64,000 bases of DNA from Parvibaculum indicum (GTDB taxonomy: Bacteria; Pseudomonadota; Alphaproteobacteria; Parvibaculales; Parvibaculaceae): positions 1 through 64,000 of the forward strand of contig NZ_JAASQO010000001.1 of NCBI RefSeq assembly GCF_011762095.1. The letters run 5' to 3'. The notes under the pieces are model-generated. The model was not told where the DNA came from. It did no database searches and saw only the letters and a program-made list of their open reading frames with translations. Of this stretch, positions 38,900-47,272 are shown one piece after another. The position numbers were made by a program, and so were the translations under genes. Positions within the stretch are counted from its first letter, which is position 1. Every line of letters begins with the position of its first letter.

Positions 38900-40372
38900 T
38901 CAGTCTCCGGCCACGGCGTCGAACGTATTTGTAATCTCTTCGGAAGGTTGCCGCTCCATCAGGCTTGCCACGACGATCGCAACCATGGCGAAAACGAAGC
39001 CCGGAAGAATTTCGTAAATCTCGAAAAGCCCGCCGGAGAGGTGCTTCCAGACAAGCACGGTCACGGCCCCGACAATCATGCCCGCGAGCGCGCCGTTGCG
39101 TGTCATCCGTTTCCAGAAGAGCGACAGCAATATCACCGGCCCGAAAGCCCCGCCGAAGCCCGCCCATGCATAGGCGACGAGCGAGAGAACGCTGCTCTCC
39201 CTGTCGGACGCCAGAATGACGGCGACGATGGATATGATCAGCACGGACAATCGTCCGACACGAACGAGTTCCGCGGGGCCCGCCTGTTTGCGATAGAGGC
39301 GTTTGTAGAAATCCTCCGCCAGCACGCTGGCCGACACGAGAAGCTGCGACGAGACGGTGGACATGATCGCGGCCAGGACGGCGGCGAGCAGGAAGCCCGT
39401 GACCCAAGGATTGAAGAGAACCTTCGCGAAATTCAGAAACACGCTTTCGGGATTGTCGAGCGGCGCCTCCGCGAAATAGGCGATACCCGTAAAGCCCGTC
39501 GCGATGGCGCCGTAAAGCCCCAGCACCATCCATGTCATGCCGACGGCCTGCGCCACGGGAATCTCGTCGGCATCCCGGATCGCCATGAAGCGCGCGAGAA
39601 TATGCGGCTGCCCGAAATAACCGAGCCCCCATGCCATCAGCGACACGGCGCCGATGAAACTCGTTTCGTGAAATACATCGAGAAAGGCGGGTGACTGAAC
39701 GGTCGCGACAGCGGAAAGCGTGGCGTCCCATCCCCCCAGCGACGAAATGGCGACGGCGGGCACGATCAGCAGCGCGAAGAACATCATCACGCCCTGAATG
39801 CTGTCGGTCCAGCAGACGCCGATAAAGCCCCCGATGAATGTGTAGGACACGATGGCGAGAGAACCGATCAACAATGCCGGGAAATAGCCCAGTCCGAACG
39901 TCTCCTGAAACAGGATCGCACCGCTGACGAGACCGGCGGACGTATAGATCGTGAAGAAGATCAGGATCACGATCGCCGAGGCCACCCTGAGCAGCCGGCT
40001 TTCATCGCCGAAACGGTTCTCGAAATAGTCGGGAATGGTGAGCGCATCCCCCGCCTGTTCGGTGTAGCGGCGCAGGCGCTTTGCCACGAACCGCCAATTG
40101 GCGAGCGCGCCGAATGTAAGCCCTACCGCGATCCAGACCTGGTTGAGGCCGGAGGCGTAAAGCGCGCCGGGCAGCCCCAGCATCAGCCAGCCGCTCATAT
40201 CCGAGGCCCCGGCCGACAGGGCGGTGACGGCGGCGCCGAGGCTGCGTCCGCCCAGAATGTAGTCGGACAGGTTTTTGGTCAGCCGGTATGCGGCCATGCC
40301 GACGCCCAGCATCGCCAGGAGGTAGAGCACCAATGCGATGAGGGTCGGCGTACCCACCGCGGTTTCGGTCAT
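38900..40372 (-). CDS. putP: Sodium/proline symporter PutP
   Basis: A 490-residue sodium:solute symporter with about 13 transmembrane helices. The signature Y-R-L-T-K-N-L-S-D-Y-I-L-G-G-R-S-L-G and the following ALSAGASDMSGWLMLGLPGALYASGLNQVW are diagnostic of PutP. EAPLDNPESVFLNFAKVLFNPWV and FGGAFGPVILLSLFWKRMTRNGALAG are further matches. Its ATG overlaps a 40-residue membrane-protein ORF by four bases. Confidence 0.95.
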   Translation of the reverse strand: MTETAVGTPTLIALVLYLLAMLGVGMAAYRLTKNLSDYILGGRSLGAAVTALSAGASDMSGWLMLGLPGALYASGLNQVWIAVGLTFGALANWRFVAKRLRRYTEQAGDALTIPDYFENRFGDESRLLRVASAIVILIFFTIYTSAGLVSGAILFQETFGLGYFPALLIGSLAIVSYTFIGGFIGVCWTDSIQGVMMFFALLIVPAVAISSLGGWDATLSAVATVQSPAFLDVFHETSFIGAVSLMAWGLGYFGQPHILARFMAIRDADEIPVAQAVGMTWMVLGLYGAIATGFTGIAYFAEAPLDNPESVFLNFAKVLFNPWVTGFLLAAVLAAIMSTVSSQLLVSASVLAEDFYKRLYRKQAGPAELVRVGRLSVLIISIVAVILASDRESSVLSLVAYAWAGFGGAFGPVILLSLFWKRMTRNGALAGMIVGAVTVLVWKHLSGGLFEIYEILPGFVFAMVAIVVASLMERQPSEEITNTFDAVAGD

Positions 40373-40491
40373 TCCTTGTCCCCGCCCTCACCCGGGAACC
40401 GCCGGTCGTGCAGATGCGCAAGCGAAAGCGCCACCGCGACAAGCGGCAGCAGCAACACGATCCAGCTTGAAAACGCTATTCCCCCGGTCAT
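40369..40491 (-). CDS. Small 40-residue membrane protein upstream of putP
   Basis: A very short ORF (MTGGIAFSSWIVLLLPLVAV…) with one transmembrane helix followed by a charged tail ending FPGEGGDKE. Its stop overlaps the putP start by four bases (ATGA), the usual sign of translational coupling. It might be a small transporter accessory subunit. No homologue is recognised. The ribosome site is weak. A longer reading upstream (to 40752) is Ser/Arg/Pro-rich and is treated as noncoding. Confidence 0.5.
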   Translation of the reverse strand: MTGGIAFSSWIVLLLPLVAVALSLAHLHDRRFPGEGGDKE

Positions 40492-40537
40492 GGGGCAACA
40501 GTGAGGGGGAATCGCAGGCCGTGTCCAGCCTGTCGTC

Positions 40538-40738
40538 CTAGAGGCCCTCGGAAAGGGGCAACGGGATATGGACCTTGTCGCCCTGCGCCTCGCGCACGGG
40601 GCCCTGGATATCGAGAAACTGGTCGCAAGCAGCCACGAACTTGCGTCCGAACCCGAAAAATGCTTCCCCGGCGTCCAGTTCGTAAGTCCAGGTGCAGGCC
40701 AGAAAGCCCAACACGAATCCAAAAAGCAGCTTTTCCAT
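40538..40738 (-). CDS. Small hypothetical protein with N-terminal hydrophobic segment
   Basis: A 66-residue ORF (start MEKLLFGFVLGFLACTW…) with a signal-like or membrane segment at 4–16, then an acidic/aromatic region and a C-terminal PVREAQGDKVHIPLPLSE. Amino-acid composition is protein-like. It is 46 bases upstream of the 40-residue ORF, so the three may form a small operon with putP. Unknown function; the ribosome site is poor. Confidence 0.55.
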   Translation of the reverse strand: MEKLLFGFVLGFLACTWTYELDAGEAFFGFGRKFVAACDQFLDIQGPVREAQGDKVHIPLPLSEGL

Positions 40739-40772
40739 AACTCAGAAGCCATCCCGTCAGTGGATTGCCACC

Positions 40773-40804
40773 AATTTAGGCAGGCTAGTGAGTTAACCTA
40801 AATT
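40773..40804. repeat. AT-rich inverted repeat upstream of the small-protein/putP operon
   Basis: AATTTAGG (40773–40780) and CCTAAATT (40797–40804) are perfect inverted copies separated by 16 bases. They lie within an unusually AT-rich island (about 40770–40855) that also holds GTTAA/TTAAC arms (40792–40796 and 40810–40814). It probably contains the promoter or an operator for the minus-strand genes; the regulator is unknown. Confidence 0.5.
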
Positions 40805-40849
40805 AATTATTAACAGAGACTTTCCCAATTCCTCCGTATTTATACCTAA

Positions 40850-41629
40850 TTAGAGCGATTGGCCGTCATCGACCGTGAAAAGAGACCCGGTAATGAAGCG
40901 CGAATGGTCGGATGCAAGCAGCAAAAGCGTGCCGTCGAGGTCCTCTTCCAGGCCGAGCCGCTTGCGCGGCCAGCGACGGATCTGCTTCTGACCGCCCTCC
41001 GAAGCGAACCAGTCCGAGTTCAGCTCCGTCTCGATGAAGCCCGGGCACATGGCGTTCACATTGATGTTGTGCCGCGCCCATTCCTTGCCGAGCGACCGCG
41101 TCATCATGCCGACAGCGGCTTTCGTCATGCAGTAGATGGTAAGGCCCGGCAGAACCGTATGCGCGCCGATCGAGGCGATATTGATGATGCGCCCGCCCTG
41201 CCCGCGCGCGATCATGCTCCGGCCCGCGGCCTGCGCCATGAAGAAGGCCCCCCGCACATTGGTATCGAACATGGTGTCGAAACCGTCCGGCGTGACATCG
41301 GCCGGCAGCGCCTCCACGTTCATGCCCGCATTGTTCACGAGAATGTCGACGGGACCGAGCTGCGCCTCGGTTTGTTCCATGCAGGCCGCGATGCTGTGCG
41401 TATCGGTAACGTCGAGCGCGATAGAGGCCGCCTTGCCGCCCATCGCCTCGATTTCCTTTTGCAGGTCGGCAAGACGTTCCACGCGCCGCCCCGTAATGGC
41501 GACCCTGGCGCCCGCCTTGGCGAGAATCAGGGCGAAGCGCTTTCCGAGGCCGCTGGTTGCCCCGGTGACGAGCGCCACCTTGCCGGTCAGATCGTGGGAC
41601 GGCAGTGAGATTTCCCCTGCGTCAGCCAT
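40850..41629 (-). CDS. SDR family oxidoreductase
   Basis: A 259-residue classical short-chain dehydrogenase. The cofactor motif is T-G-A-T-S-G-L-G at about 22–29 and the NNAG motif is near 97. The catalytic Tyr-x-x-x-Lys is in IYCMTKAAV near 170, with the upstream Ser position expected at IASIGAH. Arg residues in TGRRVERL after strand 2 favour NADP. GGGAG precedes the ATG. The substrate is unknown. It is divergent from the DsbA-like gene. Confidence 0.9.
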   Translation of the reverse strand: MADAGEISLPSHDLTGKVALVTGATSGLGKRFALILAKAGARVAITGRRVERLADLQKEIEAMGGKAASIALDVTDTHSIAACMEQTEAQLGPVDILVNNAGMNVEALPADVTPDGFDTMFDTNVRGAFFMAQAAGRSMIARGQGGRIINIASIGAHTVLPGLTIYCMTKAAVGMMTRSLGKEWARHNINVNAMCPGFIETELNSDWFASEGGQKQIRRWPRKRLGLEEDLDGTLLLLASDHSRFITGSLFTVDDGQSL

Positions 41630-41786
41630 GCAACACTCCCTATCATGCTGATTTAACGTGCTTTTCCGTTCCGGCGGAGCATAGGGCCGCCGCCATGGGC
41701 GTCAAGCCGGGGCCCCCGCCCTTGCGAAGCCGCGCCGCCGCCTTTCTAATTCCCTGACGTCATTTGGAACCTTTGGGAGACGAGCC

Positions 41787-42443
41787 ATGCAACTCGATGT
41801 CGTGTCGGATGTGGTCTGCCCATGGTGCTATATCGGGAAGAAGCGGCTGGACACGGCGCTGGAGATGCGCGGACAGGAGGGCATCACCCTGCTTCACCGT
41901 CCTTTCCAGCTCGACGCGACCATTCCCGCCGAAGGCGTCGACCGCAAAGCCTATATGGAAAAAAAGTTCGGGCCGGACCGCGCCCGGAATCTCGGCAACA
42001 CCATTCGCGAAGCCGGAGAGGCCGCGGGCATAACCTTCAATTTCGACAGGATCGAACGCTCGCCCAACACGCTGGACTGCCATCGTCTGATCCGCTGGGC
42101 CGGCACGGCCGGCGTTCAGGGCCGGATGGTCGACACCCTGTTCCGTCGCTATTTCGTCAATGGCGAGGATGTCGGGCGGCATGACGTCCTGGTGGACGCC
42201 GCCAACGAAGTCGGCATGGACACGGCCATCGTGGAAGATCTTCTCTCGCGCGACGCGGACAAGGAGCTCATTCGCCGCGAGGACGCGCTGGCGCGCGAAA
42301 TGGGCATACAGGGCGTGCCGACCTTCGTCATCAACTCCCAATGGATCATGGTCGGCGCGCAGGAGCCGGAAACGCTGGTGCGTATGTTCGACAAGCTGAT
42401 CGCCAAGGAGAAGGCGGAAGCGGAAGAACAGGCAGACGCATGA
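41787..42443 (+). CDS. DsbA family oxidoreductase, FrnE-like
   Basis: A 218-residue thioredoxin-fold protein with the redox motif C-P-W-C at residues 11–14 and the cis-Pro region GIQGVPTFVINSQW near 170. The absence of a signal peptide and the insertion with YMEKKFGPDRARNLGNTI fit the cytosolic FrnE/2-hydroxychromene-2-carboxylate isomerase-like branch. GGGAG precedes the ATG. It is probably a disulphide oxidoreductase or isomerase; some family members function with glutathione. Confidence 0.9.
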   Translation: MQLDVVSDVVCPWCYIGKKRLDTALEMRGQEGITLLHRPFQLDATIPAEGVDRKAYMEKKFGPDRARNLGNTIREAGEAAGITFNFDRIERSPNTLDCHRLIRWAGTAGVQGRMVDTLFRRYFVNGEDVGRHDVLVDAANEVGMDTAIVEDLLSRDADKELIRREDALAREMGIQGVPTFVINSQWIMVGAQEPETLVRMFDKLIAKEKAEAEEQADA

Positions 42444-42447
42444 CGCC

Positions 42448-45400
42448 TCAGGCCGCAGCCACGCCCTCTCCCGCCATTTCGGCCAGATTTTTCATCAGCC
42501 GGAACGTGCCCTGAAGCCGCTCCTCCGGGGTTTCCCAGTCGCGCTTGAAAACGAGTTTGTGGTCGGGCCGCAATTTGGCCTTGCCGCGTTCGTCGTTGAT
42601 CAGCTCCACAAGCGCCCCCGGATTGGGGAACGTGTTCTCGCGGAAGGTCAGCACGACGCCCTTCGGCCCGGCGTCGATCTTCTCCGCGTTCGCGCTACGG
42701 CAGAACCCCTTGATCTCGATGATCTTGAGCAGGAATTCGACTTCCTTCGGCAAGGGACCGAAACGGTCGATGAGTTCCGCGCCCAGACTGTCCACCTCCG
42801 CCCGGCTTTCGACATCGGAAAGGCGTCTGTAAAGCGCCATGCGCGCATTGAGGTCGGGCACATAATGCTCGGGGATAAGAACGGGCGTGCCGAGGTTGAT
42901 CTGCGGCGACCACTGACCTTCCTCCCCGTCTTCCTCTCCGCCGCCCCGCATGGACGCCACCGCCTCTTCCAGCATTTCCTGGTAAAGCTCGTAGCCGACT
43001 TCCTTGATATGGCCGGACTGTTCGTCGCCGAGCAGGTTGCCGGCGCCGCGTATGTCGAGGTCGTGGCTTGCCAGCGTGAAGCCTGCGCCGAGGGAGTCGA
43101 GCGACTGCAGTACGCGCAGGCGTTTCTCCGCCGTCGCGGTCAGCGTCCGGTTGGGGGGCACGGTGATATAGGCATAGGCGCGCGCCTTGGACCGGCCGAC
43201 GCGGCCGCGGAGCTGGTAAAGCTGCGCCAGACCGAACATATCCCCGCGATGAACGACAAGCGTATTGGCGGTTGGAATGTCGAGCCCGGATTCCACGATC
43301 GTCGTGGCCAGCAGAATGTCGTATTTGCCGTCATAGAAGGCCGACATGCGGTCTTCGATTTCGCCGGGCGCCATCTGGCCATGCGCGGAGATGTATTTCA
43401 CTTCCGGCACATATTCCTTCAGAAACTCTTCCGCTTCCGCCAGGTCCGAAATACGCGGCACCACATAGAAGCTCTGTCCGCCGCGATAATGTTCGCGCAA
43501 CAGAGCCTCCCGGATCACCACCGGATCGAACGGCGTCACATAGGTCCGCACGGCCAGTCGGTCCACCGGCGGCGTGGCGATGATGGACAGTTCGCGCACG
43601 CCCGAAAGCGCAAGCTGTAGCGTGCGCGGTATGGGTGTCGCCGTCAGGGTCAGGACATGGACTTCCGCCCGCAGCTTCTTCAGGCGTTCCTTGTGCCCGA
43701 CGCCGAAATGCTGCTCCTCGTCGACGATCACCAATCCCAGATTGCGGAATTTGACCTGTTTGCCCAGAAGTGCATGCGTACCGACGACGATATCGATATC
43801 GCCATTGGCCAGCCCTTCCTTCGTTTCGGACAGTTCCTTCTGGGAGACGAGCCGCGACATTTGCCGGACATTCAGCGGCAAGCCATGGAAGCGTTCCGAG
43901 AATGTCTTGAAATGCTGCCGTGCCAGCAATGTCGTCGGCACCACGACCGCGACCTGATAGCCCGCCATGGCGGCGACGAAGGCGGTGCGCAGCGCAACCT
44001 CTGTCTTGCCGAAGCCGACATCGCCGCAAATCAGCCTGTCCATGGGGCGGCCTCTTGCGAGGTCTTCAAGAACGGCCTCGATGGCCTGTTCCTGGTCTTC
44101 CGTTTCGGTAAAGGGAAAGCGCGCGCAGAATTCGTCATAGGCGCCGGGAGCCGGCTCCATCACCGCGGCTTTCTTGAGTTCGCGCGCGGCAGCGATCTTG
44201 ATGAGTTCGCCCGCCATTTCGCGAATGCGTTCGCGCAATTTCGCCTTGCGCGACTGCCAGCCCGTGCCGCCAAGGCGGTCGAGCTGGGTGGTCGTGTCGT
44301 CGCTGCCATAGCGCGACAGAAGTTCGATATTCTCGACCGGCAGATAGAGCTTGTCGCCGCCATGATAGACCAGCAGCAGGCAATCATGCGGCGCGCCCAT
44401 CACTTCCACGGTCTGCAGGCGCTCGAAGCGACCGATACCGTGATCGACATGCACGACGAGATCGCCGGGCGTGAGGCTCGACGCCTCCGTCAGGAAGTTT
44501 TCGGCCCGGCGTTTCTTGCGGTGGCGCACCAGACGGTCGCCGAGCACGTCCTGCTCGGAAATGACGGCAAGGTCGTCGGTTTCGAAACCGGCTTCCAGAC
44601 CGAGAACAATCAGTGAAACCGTCGCTTTGTTAGCAGTGTTAACATCGGCCCAGCTCTCGGCGGGGAGAACATTCCGGATACCGTGGTCGCCGAGAACATT
44701 CTCCAGCCTGTCGCGCGACCCCTCGCTCCAGCTCGCAATGGCGATCCGCTTGCCCGCTTTTCGCAGCCCCTGGATGTGCCCGCCGAGCACCTCGAAGATA
44801 TTCACGCCGTCCTGCGCCCTCTCCGGGGCGAAACTGCGTCCCTGCCGGGCACCGAGATTGAGCGCGGCTATCCCCTCATGTTCGGGAACGCTGAAGGGGG
44901 AAAACACGCGGCTGCGCCGCGCTTCGAGAATGCCGTCCCACTCCTCCCCGGTCAGATAGAGCGCTTCCGGCGCCAACGGTTTGTAGCTGGGGACATCGAT
45001 GGTCTTCACTTCGCGAGCGGAGATGCGCGCATCATAATAGTCCTGGACCAGTTCCAGCCGGGACGTCCGAGCCTCATCCGCCAGCGCATCCAGCGTCACC
45101 AGCGCATCGGGGATAAAGTCGAAAAGCGTCTCGAGCTTTTCATGGAACAGCGGCAGCCAGTGCTCCATCCCCTGATACTTGCGGCCCTCGCTGACGGCCT
45201 CGTAAAGGGGGTCCCCATCGGTCGCCGAGCCGAAGGTTTTCACATAGGCGGCACGGAACCGGCGGATCACTTCTTTCTCAAGCTGAATCTCGCCCGCGGG
45301 CACCAATTCTATAGCTGAATCTTGCCCGGTTGTGCGCTGGCTCTCGGGATCGAAGGTCCGGATGGCGTCCAGCGTGTCGCCGAACATGTCCAGGCGAACC

Positions 45401-45954
45401 GGTGCCTCGAAGCCCGGCGGAAAGACGTCGAGAATGCCGCCGCGCACCGCGAATTCCCCGCTCTCCCGCACGGTTCCGGTACGAATATAGCCATTATCGG
45501 AGAGATATCCGGCCAACGCATCCATATCGATGCGGTTGCCGACATGCGCCGACCAGGCCGTTCCCTGCACATTATCGCGCGCGGGAACGCGCTGAAGCGC
45601 GGCATTGACGGTCGCAAGCACCACGACCGGGCGCCCATCCGCCTTGCCGGAGACGAGACGCGACAGCGTCGCCATCCGGCGGCTTACAATGTCGGGATGG
45701 GGCGAAACGCGGTCGTAGGGAAGACAGTCCCAGGCCGGAAACTGCTCCATATCGATGTCCGGCGCGAAATAGGAGAGCGCCTCCGCCATGGCGGACAGCC
45801 GTGCATCGTCCCGTGCGATGTGAAGGATCGGCCCCTCGCCCGCCGCGGCACGCGCTCGCGCCAGATCGATCAGCACCAGCGCGTCGAAGCCCTCCGGGAC
45901 CTCACCAAGCGTCAGCCGGCCCGGGGCGGTTCGAATTTTGTCCAGTTCCTGCAA
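42448..45954 (-). CDS. mfd: Transcription-repair coupling factor Mfd
   Basis: A large 1168-residue SF2 translocase that removes RNA polymerase stalled at DNA damage and recruits UvrA. Regions in order are the UvrB-homology module (about 1–330), the RNA-polymerase-interacting CarD-like domain (LTPGDLVVHVDHGIGRF near 490), and helicase domains with Walker A GDVGFGKTEVALRTAF and DEEQ in IVDEEQHFGVGHKERLK, then a C-terminal D7 domain. The start is a TTG at 45954. It lies 31 bases from sdhE. Confidence 0.97.
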   Translation of the reverse strand: MQELDKIRTAPGRLTLGEVPEGFDALVLIDLARARAAAGEGPILHIARDDARLSAMAEALSYFAPDIDMEQFPAWDCLPYDRVSPHPDIVSRRMATLSRLVSGKADGRPVVVLATVNAALQRVPARDNVQGTAWSAHVGNRIDMDALAGYLSDNGYIRTGTVRESGEFAVRGGILDVFPPGFEAPVRLDMFGDTLDAIRTFDPESQRTTGQDSAIELVPAGEIQLEKEVIRRFRAAYVKTFGSATDGDPLYEAVSEGRKYQGMEHWLPLFHEKLETLFDFIPDALVTLDALADEARTSRLELVQDYYDARISAREVKTIDVPSYKPLAPEALYLTGEEWDGILEARRSRVFSPFSVPEHEGIAALNLGARQGRSFAPERAQDGVNIFEVLGGHIQGLRKAGKRIAIASWSEGSRDRLENVLGDHGIRNVLPAESWADVNTANKATVSLIVLGLEAGFETDDLAVISEQDVLGDRLVRHRKKRRAENFLTEASSLTPGDLVVHVDHGIGRFERLQTVEVMGAPHDCLLLVYHGGDKLYLPVENIELLSRYGSDDTTTQLDRLGGTGWQSRKAKLRERIREMAGELIKIAAARELKKAAVMEPAPGAYDEFCARFPFTETEDQEQAIEAVLEDLARGRPMDRLICGDVGFGKTEVALRTAFVAAMAGYQVAVVVPTTLLARQHFKTFSERFHGLPLNVRQMSRLVSQKELSETKEGLANGDIDIVVGTHALLGKQVKFRNLGLVIVDEEQHFGVGHKERLKKLRAEVHVLTLTATPIPRTLQLALSGVRELSIIATPPVDRLAVRTYVTPFDPVVIREALLREHYRGGQSFYVVPRISDLAEAEEFLKEYVPEVKYISAHGQMAPGEIEDRMSAFYDGKYDILLATTIVESGLDIPTANTLVVHRGDMFGLAQLYQLRGRVGRSKARAYAYITVPPNRTLTATAEKRLRVLQSLDSLGAGFTLASHDLDIRGAGNLLGDEQSGHIKEVGYELYQEMLEEAVASMRGGGEEDGEEGQWSPQINLGTPVLIPEHYVPDLNARMALYRRLSDVESRAEVDSLGAELIDRFGPLPKEVEFLLKIIEIKGFCRSANAEKIDAGPKGVVLTFRENTFPNPGALVELINDERGKAKLRPDHKLVFKRDWETPEERLQGTFRLMKNLAEMAGEGVAAA

Positions 45955-45985
45955 AATCGGCTCTCGGATAGCGAATATGGCGGGA

Positions 45986-46276
45986 TCAGCGCCACATCTT
46001 CTCTTCCATGTGCTTCAGGGAGCGGATGCGAGCGAAGAGCGGCGTATCGTGTTCGGCGGGCGTCTTGTCGCGTCCTGTGATCCAGTTGTAAAGCTCGCCG
46101 TCCGGCAACTCGATCAGCTCCTCATAAAGATCCAGATCTTCCGGCGAGAGCTTGTCCAGCTCGGTATCGGCGAAATGGCCGAGGATCAGGTCCATTTCCT
46201 TCATGCCCCGATGCCAGGAACGGAATTTGAGCCGCCGGCGGCGGGTTTCGAGGTCTTCGGGCGCGGCGTCGCTCAT
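45986..46276 (-). CDS. sdhE: FAD assembly factor SdhE
   Basis: A 96-residue protein that helps attach FAD to succinate dehydrogenase and fumarate reductase flavoproteins. The signature R-G-M-K-E-M-D-L-I-L (RGxxE) is near residue 23, and LDLYEELIELPDGELYNWITG is a family core. The second of two adjacent ATGs is chosen because AGGAG is spaced six bases from it. A longer in-frame reading on this strand is a shadow of the neighbouring hydrolase gene. It precedes mfd in the same direction. Confidence 0.93.
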   Translation of the reverse strand: MSDAAPEDLETRRRRLKFRSWHRGMKEMDLILGHFADTELDKLSPEDLDLYEELIELPDGELYNWITGRDKTPAEHDTPLFARIRSLKHMEEKMWR

Positions 46277-46369
46277 CATCGTCTCCTGTCGGTTCAACGC
46301 GAGGATATAGACCTCTCGAGCCCGTCTGTCAGCCTCGCGGGGGCGAAGACAGAGGGTTAGAATGCCCTC

Positions 46370-47272
46370 ATGATTCCGCAGATGCCGAAAATGGATCAAA
46401 TGACCCCGAAAACGGCCATGAGCCTGCGTTTGAGGAATGGCCGGATATTGGGATATGCCGATGGCGGCGATCCCGAAGGGGCACCTGTGCTTTATTTCCA
46501 TGGATTCCCCGGATCGCGGCTGGAAGCCACGCTTTTTCCGGTGCCGGGAATCCGCCTGATCGGTATCGACAGGCCGGGATACGGGCTCAGCACACCCGAC
46601 CCCCATCGCCGCCTGGCCGATTGGGCGGACGATATCGCCGAATTCGCCGACCGGATAGGCCTGCCCCGCTTCGGCGTCATCGGCCTGTCCGGCGGCGGTC
46701 CCTATGGCGCCATGATCGCCCATGCGCTCAGCGAACGCGTGAGCGCGCTTGCGCTGGTCTGCGGCCTCGGGCCGCCCGAAGCCCCCGGCATGACGGCAGG
46801 CCGCCTGAAGCTGCTGGGAAGCGTCGGCCGGAGCCGCCTCGCCCGCTTCGGCCTGTCGCAGCTTGCCAGGCGCCTGATCCATTCCGACCGCGCCGTGACG
46901 CGGCTGAAGCGGGTACGGGACCGTATGCCACGTGCCGGCGCGGATATCGACCTCATGCGCGGCGGGCTCGAAAACGCCATGCTGGCGAGCTGGCGTGAAG
47001 GGCTGTCCCGCTCCTCTCTCGGTATGTCCACCGACGCGCGGATCTATGGCGAGGACTGGCCCTTCGACCCGTCCGTGATTGCGGTTCCGACAACCATCTG
47101 GCATGGCCGGGCCGACACCATCGTGCCCGTTTCCATAGGCGAGTTCTATGCCAAGGCAATGCCTGAGGCGGAGGTGCATTTTCCCGAAGCCGAGGGCCAT
47201 TTCTCGGTAGTGGTAAACGGCCTCGAACACATCGCCGCCTTTCTCGCCCGGCATGCGGAAGACGCGGCATGA
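46370..47272 (+). CDS. Alpha/beta hydrolase
   Basis: A 300-residue esterase/lipase-fold protein. The oxyanion-hole region is YFHGFPGSRLEA near 45. The nucleophile elbow G-L-S-G-G-G is near 108. The catalytic Asp is in WHGRADTIVPVS and the His in PEAEGHFSVV near 285. The N-terminus has several Met codons and the start is uncertain. The stop overlaps the recG start by four bases, which suggests coupling. Substrate unknown. Confidence 0.88.
   Translation: MIPQMPKMDQMTPKTAMSLRLRNGRILGYADGGDPEGAPVLYFHGFPGSRLEATLFPVPGIRLIGIDRPGYGLSTPDPHRRLADWADDIAEFADRIGLPRFGVIGLSGGGPYGAMIAHALSERVSALALVCGLGPPEAPGMTAGRLKLLGSVGRSRLARFGLSQLARRLIHSDRAVTRLKRVRDRMPRAGADIDLMRGGLENAMLASWREGLSRSSLGMSTDARIYGEDWPFDPSVIAVPTTIWHGRADTIVPVSIGEFYAKAMPEAEVHFPEAEGHFSVVVNGLEHIAAFLARHAEDAA

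Noticed and set aside
40492-40752. Upstream extension of the 40-residue ORF to give 127 residues.
   Set aside because: The added part is Ser/Arg/Pro-rich, overlaps the 66-residue gene in another frame, and has no coding features.
46280-47254. Long N-terminal extension of sdhE on the minus strand.
   Set aside because: It is antisense to the alpha/beta hydrolase gene. The SdhE domain begins at the ATG near 46276 with AGGAG upstream.
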